Shown: in pieces, positions 6,762 to 13,376 of the stretch | Numbering within the stretch: the first letter of the stretch is position 1 | Layout: each line of letters begins with the position of its first letter | Assembly (NCBI GenBank): GCA_035653295.1 | Contig: DASRCB010000419.1 | Coordinates: 1-32,391, forward strand | Reading direction: 5' to 3' | DNA: 32,391 nucleotides | DNA from: DASRCB01 sp035653295 | GTDB lineage: Bacteria > Acidobacteriota > Terriglobia > Bryobacterales > Bryobacteraceae | Position numbers and translations under genes: made by a program | Notes under the pieces: model-generated | The model's input: the letters and a program-made list of their open reading frames with translations, nothing else | Database searches by the model: none | What the model was told of the DNA's origin: nothing

Positions 6762-8420
6762 GTGAAACCGGAAACGAACGATTCGTGGTTGTGGGTAGTT
6801 GACGAAGAGCTGGTGCAGGGACTCCTGCGCAGCGACGTCGCGAAACCAGAGAGCATTCGCCGGGAGGTGGACATCCCGGAGTTGGCGAAGGCGGTAACGC
6901 TGAGCATCGAGGGCCGCGCGGAAGAGGCGCTGGAGCAGGCGATGGCAGCGCTGGCGCGTTTCCCGGAATCGGCCGAGGCGTGGTGGGCGCGGGGGCAACT
7001 GGAGTTCGAACTGGGGCGCTACGGCGATGCCAAGCGGAGCTATTCGGAGGTCATCGACCGTCGCCAGCCGCCGCACTGGGCAGCGTACTTCAATCGCGGG
7101 TTGTGTCTGGAGAAGCTGGGGGCGCTCGAGGAAGCGACGACCGATTACGGGAAAGCGGCCGGGATGTGCCCGGAACGTCCGGAGACTCTGCTGGCGCTGG
7201 GCGTGTGCCTGCTCCGGCGAAACTACCCGACTGAGGCGATGGAAGCGTTCGAGGCCTGCCTGGGTCCGAATCCGGGCGAAGATCGGGCTCTGTTCGGCAA
7301 GGCAGTTGCGCTGCAGATGCAGGAACGGCACGAGGAGGCGCTGGAGATCTACCGCGCCATTCTGCCGCAGCACGCCAACAACATCGACCTGCTCGTCAAT
7401 CTGATCTCCCTCGCCGTGGCGCGCCGCGACGATGTGCGGGTGCGCGATTATTGCGAGAAGCTGCTGCGCGTTCGGCCGCAATCCAGGCCGGCGCTGGAAG
7501 GGCTGGCCACGCTGGCGCTGGCCCGCGGCGATTACAAGCTGGCGGGGCAATACTGCTCGAACCTGGTGAAGGTCGCGCCCGATGCGTGGGAGGCGTGGTA
7601 CAACCTTGGCTTCGTCTACCAGAAGACGGCGCGCCCGGACAAGGCGGTGGAGGCCTACACGGAAGCGATTCGTCTGCGGCCGCAATCGGAGCAGGCGCAT
7701 GCGAATCTCGGGCTGGTGCTGCAGGAGCGCGGCGATGTGGCGGGCGCGCGGCAGGCGTACGAGCGCGCGCTGCAGCTGAACCCAGGCGCAAGTTCGGTGA
7801 TGTGGAATCTCGCGATTCTGGCCGAGCGCAACGGCGAGAGTTCGGAAGCAGAGGCGACTCTGGCGCGCCTCGTCGAACTCAAGCCGGACTGGGAAGACGC
7901 CAGTTTCCGCCTCGGCTGCCTGCGGCTCCAACTGGGGAATGACGCGGGCGCTCGCGATTCGTTCGAGAACTGCATTCGCAAGCGCGCCGACTGGGCGGAA
8001 GCGCATCTCAACCTGGCCGTGGCCCTGTGGCGCGCGGGAGACCGCGAGCGAGCGCGTGCGGAGGTGGCCGCGGCCGCCGAGCTGAAACCGAAACTCAGCG
8101 GCGCCGTGCTGGCGCAGGCCATCGTCGCGCTGGAGGACGGGGACGTCGAACAGAGCCTGGAGCTCAGCGCACGGCTGCGAGAGCTTGGCGAGAAAGCGCC
8201 CGAGATCCTGTATAACGCCGGCATTCTGCTGCAGCGCGCCGGCGATCATGAACGCGCGGCGAAGGCCTTCCGTGAGGCGGTCGAAGACAGGCCCGGGTTC
8301 GCCGAGGCGCTGCTGAATCTCGGCCACGCCCTGGAATCGCTGGGCCAGCACGAAGAGGCAGTGGTGTGCTGGCAGGAAGCTGTGGAGACGCGGCCTGAGC
8401 TGGCGCAGTCCTACTTCTGA
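6762..8420 (+). CDS. Tetratricopeptide (TPR) repeat protein
   Basis: A 552-residue soluble protein starting at GTG (6762), 3 bp after the upstream stop, so probably translationally coupled. From about residue 45 to the C-terminus it is built almost entirely of 34-residue TPR units. Clear examples are AWWARGQLEFELGRYGDAKR, AWYNLGFVYQKTARPDKAVE, AHANLGLVLQERGDVAGARQ, AHLNLAVALWRAGDRERARA and ALLNLGHALESLGQHEEAVV, with the usual W/L/G/Y/A/P spacing. Around fourteen repeats would fit the length. No signal peptide or membrane segment is present. Such solenoids mediate protein-protein contacts. The obvious candidate partner is the preceding zinc-finger protein. Its shorter N-terminal region (DSWLWVVDEELVQGLL) precedes the repeats and is not recognised. 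Confidence 0.92.
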   Translation: MKPETNDSWLWVVDEELVQGLLRSDVAKPESIRREVDIPELAKAVTLSIEGRAEEALEQAMAALARFPESAEAWWARGQLEFELGRYGDAKRSYSEVIDRRQPPHWAAYFNRGLCLEKLGALEEATTDYGKAAGMCPERPETLLALGVCLLRRNYPTEAMEAFEACLGPNPGEDRALFGKAVALQMQERHEEALEIYRAILPQHANNIDLLVNLISLAVARRDDVRVRDYCEKLLRVRPQSRPALEGLATLALARGDYKLAGQYCSNLVKVAPDAWEAWYNLGFVYQKTARPDKAVEAYTEAIRLRPQSEQAHANLGLVLQERGDVAGARQAYERALQLNPGASSVMWNLAILAERNGESSEAEATLARLVELKPDWEDASFRLGCLRLQLGNDAGARDSFENCIRKRADWAEAHLNLAVALWRAGDRERARAEVAAAAELKPKLSGAVLAQAIVALEDGDVEQSLELSARLRELGEKAPEILYNAGILLQRAGDHERAAKAFREAVEDRPGFAEALLNLGHALESLGQHEEAVVCWQEAVETRPELAQSYF

Positions 8421-8446
8421 TTCGGTCAGGTAATCAGAGCTTATTC

Positions 8447-10246
8447 TCAGCGCACGGTGTCTGTCACCACTTCCGATTCGGTTCGGCCGAACGGGAACCG
8501 CAGCCGCAGCACGCGTTCGCGTTTGGCCTCCTCGCTGAGCGACCGCGTGCGCGCTCCCAGCATGTCCTGGAGCGAGATCATGCCGGCCAGTCTGCCGGTC
8601 TGACGATCGAGCACGGGCATGCGTGTGAAGCCCGATTCCACCATGCGATACACAACCGCCCGGAGCGGTTCGTCCGTCCATGCGGCGATCGGCTCGCGTC
8701 TGCTGATGGAAAGCAACGGCTGCATCGCGGATTCCTCACTGGCGCTCAGGGCCTCTTTGCGCGTCACGACGCCGAGCACCCGCCGATCGCCGTCCAGCAC
8801 GGGGTAGAGATACTGGCCTCGCGGAGCGTCCCCGTTGAGCAGCCTGCGCAGATCGCCGATGGTGCTCGCTTCGGGGAAGGCAACGACATTGGTGCGCATG
8901 ACGTCGCGCGCGAAGATCACCTCCAGCGGATCCACGGAGTACTCGCGGCTAAGATGGAAGCCTCGGCGAGCGATCTTCTCCGTCAGGATGGATCGCTTCA
9001 GCACCAGCACGGTGAGCAGATAGGCAATCATCGTCCCGATCATCAGCGGCAACATCATGTTCACGTCATGGGTGAGCTCCAGAGCGAAGATGATGGCGGT
9101 GAAGGGAGCTCCGGTGCAGCCGCCCAGGGTGGCGGCCATACTGACCAGAGCCCAGAACCCCGCGCCCTCGGCGGGCAGGAACATCGCTTCGACGCCGCCG
9201 AGAGCGCCGCCGATCATAAGAATCGGCGCGAGAATGCCGCCGGAGGTGCCGGAGCCGAGGGAGACCGACCAGATAATCGACTTCACTACGAGGATGCCGA
9301 TGATGATGTTGCGGGGCACATTGCCGGCGAGCAGGGAGCCGATGGTGTCATAACCGACGCCGAGCGCCTGGGGGAAGATGTAGCCGCCGATGCCGACGAC
9401 CAGGCCGCCGATGGCGGGCCACCACATCCAGTGCACGGGCAGTTTTCGGAAGCCGTCCTCGACTCCGTACACAGCGGCCGTAACCAGCAGGGCCAGAATG
9501 CCGGCCATGAGTCCGCAAAGCGCACAGCCGAGCATGCCCGCCGGGCCGATAAACAGCGGATGCTGGTGCACCGGGAACAGAGGGCCGAGGCCGAGGATGT
9601 AGCGCCGTGTCGCCGCGGCGGTGGCGCTGGCCAGGGCCACGGGAATCAGGCTGCGCGGCTTCCATTCGAACAGCAGCAGTTCGACTGCGAGGAGCACTGC
9701 CGACACCGGCGCCGCAAATGTGGCCGACATGCCCGCGGCCGCGCCCGCCACGAGCAGCGTTTTCCGCTCGGCGCTGCTGAGGCGGAATAGTTGCGCGAGC
9801 GTGGACCCAAACGCCCCGCCGGTAACGATGATCGGTCCCTCGGCGCCGAAGGGTCCGCCGGAGCCAATTGCAATAGCAGCCGACAGCGGCTTCAAAATGG
9901 CCAGCTTCGGTTCCACGCGGCTGCCATTAATAAGGATGGATTCGATTGCTTCCGGAATGCCATGGCCCCGGATGCGGTCGGAGCCGTAGCGGGCCATGAA
10001 GCCGACGATAACGCCGCCGATAACCGGAATCAGAATGACCCAGAGACCGAGATGATTGCCCGCGGGCGAGGTCAGCGCGGCGTTCCAGCGGCCATAGAAA
10101 AACAGGTTGGTGAACAGCCCGATGAGGCGTAACAGGCCCAGGGCGACGACCGCGGCGATCAGGCCAATGATAACGGCCAGCCCCGACAAAAAGATGACGC
10201 GCGGCGAGACGGTGAAGTCGCCCAGTTCGGCGGCGCGATGTTTCAT
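8447..10246 (-). CDS. ClC-family chloride channel/antiporter with C-terminal CBS pair
   Basis: A 599-residue inner-membrane protein of the ClC family, moving chloride through the membrane, often in exchange for protons. The selectivity motifs are visible: GHGIPE (95-100), GSGGPFGAEGP (128-138) with the gating glutamate E136, and GSGTSGGILAP further on, in the position of the GxFxP motif. About ten to eleven hydrophobic segments cover residues 15-415. The cytoplasmic tail holds two CBS domains, beginning around FARDVMRTNVVAFPEASTIG and REPIAAWTDEPLRAVVYRMV, which in this family usually bind nucleotides and regulate gating. Its ATG overlaps the marR stop by 4 nt (ATGA), so regulator and channel are one operon. 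It is convergent with the TPR gene. Confidence 0.95.
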   Translation of the reverse strand: MKHRAAELGDFTVSPRVIFLSGLAVIIGLIAAVVALGLLRLIGLFTNLFFYGRWNAALTSPAGNHLGLWVILIPVIGGVIVGFMARYGSDRIRGHGIPEAIESILINGSRVEPKLAILKPLSAAIAIGSGGPFGAEGPIIVTGGAFGSTLAQLFRLSSAERKTLLVAGAAAGMSATFAAPVSAVLLAVELLLFEWKPRSLIPVALASATAAATRRYILGLGPLFPVHQHPLFIGPAGMLGCALCGLMAGILALLVTAAVYGVEDGFRKLPVHWMWWPAIGGLVVGIGGYIFPQALGVGYDTIGSLLAGNVPRNIIIGILVVKSIIWSVSLGSGTSGGILAPILMIGGALGGVEAMFLPAEGAGFWALVSMAATLGGCTGAPFTAIIFALELTHDVNMMLPLMIGTMIAYLLTVLVLKRSILTEKIARRGFHLSREYSVDPLEVIFARDVMRTNVVAFPEASTIGDLRRLLNGDAPRGQYLYPVLDGDRRVLGVVTRKEALSASEESAMQPLLSISRREPIAAWTDEPLRAVVYRMVESGFTRMPVLDRQTGRLAGMISLQDMLGARTRSLSEEAKRERVLRLRFPFGRTESEVVTDTVR

Positions 10247-10677
10247 GCAGCGCTCCTTCGGGCGCGGGCTCGCGCCGCGACCTTACGCAGCGCGCGGACC
10301 AGTTCCGGCGCGGCGCGTTCGATTTCCGCGCGATGTACGAGGGCCAGATCGCGCAGTAAACGCCGACCCTTGCTGGTTAGACGAATCAGAACCTCCCTCT
10401 GATCCTCCTCGCCGTGAATTCGTTCCACCGCGCCGCGCTGCGCCAGACGGTTCACCAGTTCCACGGCGCTGTGGTGCCGGATCATCAGCCGGGCGGCCAG
10501 CTCGCCGACTGTGGGCCGGATTTCATCGGGCAAAGAATGGAGCGCGAGGAGCGCCTGGTGCTGCTGAGCTTCAATGCCGCGCGCCCGCGTTTCCTGTTCG
10601 CTGAAGTGGAGGAACTGGCGGATCAGGAAGCGGAAATCGGCGAGCGCGCGGTATTCCGCGGTCGTGAGATCGTCCAC
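10243..10677 (-). CDS. MarR-family transcriptional regulator
   Basis: A 144-residue winged helix-turn-helix regulator starting at GTG (10677). The fold is visible as an N-terminal dimerisation helix (TAEYRALADFRFLIRQFLHF), the DNA-recognition segment PTVGELAARLMIRHHSAVEL, the wing GAVERIHGEEDQREVLIRL, and the C-terminal helices. MarR proteins are dimers that bind short palindromes and release DNA on binding small phenolic or other ligands. It is the first gene of an operon with the ClC channel (stop and start overlap as ATGA). A 17-bp palindrome lies 4 bp upstream of the start and overlaps the presumed promoter, so negative autoregulation of marR and the channel is likely. The ligand is unknown; the C-terminus is unusually Arg/Ala-rich. 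Confidence 0.93.
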   Translation of the reverse strand: MDDLTTAEYRALADFRFLIRQFLHFSEQETRARGIEAQQHQALLALHSLPDEIRPTVGELAARLMIRHHSAVELVNRLAQRGAVERIHGEEDQREVLIRLTSKGRRLLRDLALVHRAEIERAAPELVRALRKVAARARARRSAA

Positions 10678-10681
10678 AGAA

Positions 10682-10698
10682 ATATCGTAGCACGATAT
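10682..10698. promoter_or_regulatory. Palindromic candidate MarR operator overlapping the marR promoter
   Basis: A perfect inverted repeat, ATATCGT-agc-ACGATAT, with 7-bp arms and a 3-bp centre, lies in the 38-bp gap between the SDR stop and the marR GTG. Size and symmetry fit a MarR dimer site. On the minus strand, TACGAT within it ends 8 nt before the start codon and could be the -10 element, so occupancy would block RNA polymerase. No Shine-Dalgarno sequence is seen. Confidence 0.55.
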
Positions 10699-10715
10699 AT
10701 CGGCGGGACGGTTCG

Positions 10716-11474
10716 CTAATGACCGGCCGCGATCATGGCGCCATCCACCACCAGCGCCGCCCCGGAGATGTAGGAAGCCGCGTCGGAAGCCAGAAACAGC
10801 ACCGCTTCGGCGACATCGCGCGGCGTGCCGATACGACCCAGAGGCTGCGCCTTCAGCACCTGCCGCAGAGCCTCCTCGCGATCCGGGACGGTCTCCAGCC
10901 AGCGGTCCATGATCGGGGTGTCGATGTAGCCGGGACAGACCGCGTTTACACGAATCCCCTCGGGGCCGTGATCGAGGGCCATGCAGCGCGTGAATCCGAG
11001 CAGGCCGGCTTTGCTGGCGTCGTAAGCCGGATAACCGGCGTAGGAGGTAAATGCGTGCACGGAGGAGATATTTACGATAGCGCCACCGCGGGCGCGCATC
11101 TTCGGAACCGCATAGCGCGACATCAGGAACGCGCCGCGCAGGTTGACGCCGATCTGCCGGTCCCAGTCGGCGATGGTCATCCGCGCCACATCGCCTTCGA
11201 TCTCGATGCCCGCATTGTTCACCAGCACATCGAGCCGACCCAGTTCGGCGCAGGTCTGCTCGACCGCGCCTCGCGCCGCGTCTTCGCTGGACACGTCGCC
11301 CTCGATGGCGATAGCCGGAACGCGAGAGCGCAGGGTCTCCGCCATCCGCGTCGCGCCATCACCGTCGATATCGAATATCGCCACGGCGTAGCCGGCGTCG
11401 GCGAACCGTTGCGCGATGCCCGCCCCGATGCCGTGCGCGCCGCCTGTGACCAGGAGAGCTTTCTGTTCAGCCAT
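10716..11474 (-). CDS. Short-chain dehydrogenase/reductase (sugar/polyol type)
   Basis: A 252-residue NAD(P)-dependent oxidoreductase of the classical SDR family. The nucleotide-binding glycine motif is TGGAHGIG near residues 10-17, the NNAG motif is in DVLVNNAGIEIEG, and the catalytic Ser-Tyr-Lys set is in NISSVHAF and YPAYDASKAG. FDIDGD after the second strand places an acidic residue where NAD-preferring enzymes have one. The start is set at the ATG at 11474; an upstream in-frame extension to 11537 would add 21 residues without SDR character and would overlap the divergent gene. It is divergent from the sugar-acid dehydratase operon, with 37 bp between starts. By context it probably oxidises a free sugar or a deoxy sugar acid. 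The exact substrate is inferred only. Confidence 0.92.
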   Translation of the reverse strand: MAEQKALLVTGGAHGIGAGIAQRFADAGYAVAIFDIDGDGATRMAETLRSRVPAIAIEGDVSSEDAARGAVEQTCAELGRLDVLVNNAGIEIEGDVARMTIADWDRQIGVNLRGAFLMSRYAVPKMRARGGAIVNISSVHAFTSYAGYPAYDASKAGLLGFTRCMALDHGPEGIRVNAVCPGYIDTPIMDRWLETVPDREEALRQVLKAQPLGRIGTPRDVAEAVLFLASDAASYISGAALVVDGAMIAAGH

Positions 11475-11483
11475 GTTGCCCGT

Positions 11484-11490
11484 TATGATA
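11484..11490. promoter_or_regulatory. Candidate bidirectional -10 element between the SDR and dehydratase genes
   Basis: In the 37-bp gap between divergent starts, TATGATA reads as TATGAT on the plus strand (11484-11489). On the minus strand it reads as TATCAT (11490-11485), ending 10 nt before the SDR ATG. On the plus side the leader to the ATG at 11512 would be about 16 nt. The same design is seen at 447-454. No clear -35 element is present. Confidence 0.4.
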
Positions 11491-11511
11491 CGTGAGGATG
11501 CCGGTCGGCAA

Positions 11512-12630
11512 ATGAAGATCACCCGCGTTGAATCCATATACGTGCGCCTGCCGGATGTGAAATTCCAGTGCGACAGCGGTCAGGATGCGCTCGTGGTACG
11601 CGTCGAAACGGATGCGGGCATTACCGGGCTTGGCGAGGTGGATTCAAGTCCCCTGGCGGCCAAAGGCGCCATCGACGGTCCGTTCTCGCACACGACCACC
11701 TCCGGGCTGGCTCATCTCGTGATCGGCGAAGACCCGTTTGAAACCGAGAAGCTGTGGCATCGCATGTACCAGGCCAACATCTACTCAGGCCGCCGCGGCA
11801 TCGGCATCCACGCCATGAGCGGTATCGACATGGCCTTGTGGGACATCAAAGGCAAAGCGCTGGGCCTGCCCGTATGGAAGCTGCTGGGCGGCGGCTTCCG
11901 CGAGAGAATCCGGTGCTATGCGAGTTCTCTTTTCGGTCCGACGCCGGCCGAGACCGCCGACCGCGCGCGGCGCTTTCGCGACATGGGCTTCACGGCGGTG
12001 AAGTTCGGCTGGGACCCGATGGGGCAGAATGAAGCCACCGACATCGCGCTGGTGCGGGAGGCGCGCGCAGGACTCGGGGACCATGCCGACCTGCTGATCG
12101 ACGCCGGCCTGGTGTGGGATTTCAAGACCGCTCTGCAGCGCGCCCGCGCGTTCAGTGATTTCGACATCTTCTGGCTGGAAGAGCCGCTGCGCCCCGACGA
12201 TTATGAGGGATACCGTCGGCTCAGCCAGGCGGCGCACGTGCGCATCGCCGCCGGCGAGGAGGAGAGCAACCGCCTCTCCTTTCTCGAGCTCATGGACCGC
12301 GGCAACATCGATGTGGTGCAGGTGGACCTCACGCGCTGCGGCGGATTTACGGAAGGCATGAAGATCGCCAGCCTGGCGCAGGATCGCTCGAAACCAGTGG
12401 CGAATCATGGCTTCACCACATACATCAATGTCGCGGCCGCGCTGCACTGGCTGAACGCGATTCCGAACGCGCTGATCTGTGAGTTTGTGGCGCAGGAGGG
12501 GACGGCTCTCCGCGACGTCCTGACGAAGCAGCGATTCATGGCGAAGGACGGCTGGCTCGACATCCCGCAGGAGCCCGGGCTCGGCGTCGAACTGAATGAG
12601 GAGGCGGTGGCGAAATATCGTGTCTGCTGA
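11512..12630 (+). CDS. Enolase-superfamily (mandelate racemase/MLE) sugar-acid dehydratase
   Basis: A 372-residue cytoplasmic enzyme of the mandelate racemase subgroup. The N-terminal capping domain (MKITRVESIYVRL onward) is followed by the barrel. Metal ligands are D197 in LLIDAG, E223 in FWLEEPLRPDD and E249 in IAAGEEES. The His-Asp dyad is H299 in VANHGF and D272 in VVQVDLTRCGG. K164 in AVKFGW is the first lysine of the K-x-K motif, but the second position (166) is glycine. This points to a His-dependent acid-sugar dehydratase rather than a racemase. Members convert aldonic acids such as fuconate, rhamnonate or galactonate to 2-keto-3-deoxy acids. The ATG at 11512 is chosen because earlier in-frame codons overlap the divergent SDR. 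It is first in an operon with an SDR and GH97. Confidence 0.92.
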   Translation: MKITRVESIYVRLPDVKFQCDSGQDALVVRVETDAGITGLGEVDSSPLAAKGAIDGPFSHTTTSGLAHLVIGEDPFETEKLWHRMYQANIYSGRRGIGIHAMSGIDMALWDIKGKALGLPVWKLLGGGFRERIRCYASSLFGPTPAETADRARRFRDMGFTAVKFGWDPMGQNEATDIALVREARAGLGDHADLLIDAGLVWDFKTALQRARAFSDFDIFWLEEPLRPDDYEGYRRLSQAAHVRIAAGEEESNRLSFLELMDRGNIDVVQVDLTRCGGFTEGMKIASLAQDRSKPVANHGFTTYINVAAALHWLNAIPNALICEFVAQEGTALRDVLTKQRFMAKDGWLDIPQEPGLGVELNEEAVAKYRVC

Positions 12631-12631
12631 G

Positions 12632-13369
12632 ATGGAGCGGTTCAAAGATCAGGTCGCGATCGTGACGGGCGGCGCGACCGGGCTCGGTTACGCGATCGCA
12701 CGACGGCTTGGCAACGAAGGAGCGCGCGTGATGATTTTCGATGCCAACGGGGAGCGCGCCGAAGCCGCGGCGGCGGAACTGGGAGCGGAGGCGAAGCAGG
12801 TGGACGTGGCCGACGAGGGCTCGGTGCGGGAAGCGATTGCCGCCGTGCAGCGCGAGGTCGGGCCGCCGGACGTCATGATCAATTCCGCGGGAGTCGCCGG
12901 TCCCACGAACACACCGATTGTTAATTACTCTTCAGCCGACTTCGATCGCACCTGCGCCATCAACCTGCGCGGATCGTTCCTGATGACGAAATACGCCATC
13001 GCGCCCATGCTGGAGCGCAACTATGGCCGTATCCTGCTGATTGCCTCTATTGCCGGCAAGGAAGGGAACCCCGGGATGTGCGGCTATTCGGCGACGAAGG
13101 CGGGTGTGATCGGTCTGGTGAAGGGCGTGGGGAAGGAGTATGCGACCTCCGGCGTAACGGTCAACGGACTGGCGCCCGCGGTTATCATGACCGATCTGGT
13201 GCGCGACCTCGCCCCGGAAACCGTGTCGTACATGACCGCGAAGATCCCGATGCAGCGCTGCGGCTCACTTGAAGAGGTGGCGGCCATGGCGGCGTGGATC
13301 GTTTCGCGCGAGTGCAGTTTTACCACCGGCTTCACGTTCGACCTCTCCGGCGGGCGCGCGACATACTGA
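12632..13369 (+). CDS. Short-chain dehydrogenase/reductase, second copy
   Basis: A 245-residue classical SDR. The cofactor motif is TGGATGLG (near 13-20), the NNAG motif is varied to NSAG in VMINSAGVAG, and the catalytic Ser, Tyr and Lys are in LLIASIAGKE and CGYSATKAGV. The FDAN segment after strand two again suggests NAD. The start could be the ATG at 12632, which lies 1 bp after the dehydratase stop, or the in-frame GTG at 12620, which overlaps that gene; either indicates tight coupling. Downstream, the GH97 ATG is only 7 bp away. Next to a sugar-acid dehydratase, the natural role is oxidation of the sugar to its lactone or of a 2-keto-3-deoxy sugar acid. It is clearly a different paralog from the SDR at 10716-11474. 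Confidence 0.92.
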   Translation: MERFKDQVAIVTGGATGLGYAIARRLGNEGARVMIFDANGERAEAAAAELGAEAKQVDVADEGSVREAIAAVQREVGPPDVMINSAGVAGPTNTPIVNYSSADFDRTCAINLRGSFLMTKYAIAPMLERNYGRILLIASIAGKEGNPGMCGYSATKAGVIGLVKGVGKEYATSGVTVNGLAPAVIMTDLVRDLAPETVSYMTAKIPMQRCGSLEEVAAMAAWIVSRECSFTTGFTFDLSGGRATY

Positions 13370-13376
13370 GAGGCGA

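Noticed and set aside
6462..8681. 739-codon open frame antisense to the TPR gene
   Set aside because: The sequence is Arg/His/Leu/Gln-rich with no recognisable domain; the plus-strand TPR repeats are unmistakable, so this is a shadow frame.
8954..9790. 278-codon open frame antisense to the ClC channel
   Set aside because: The sequence is His/Asp/Arg/Gly-rich low complexity and mirrors the membrane-protein codons on the other strand.
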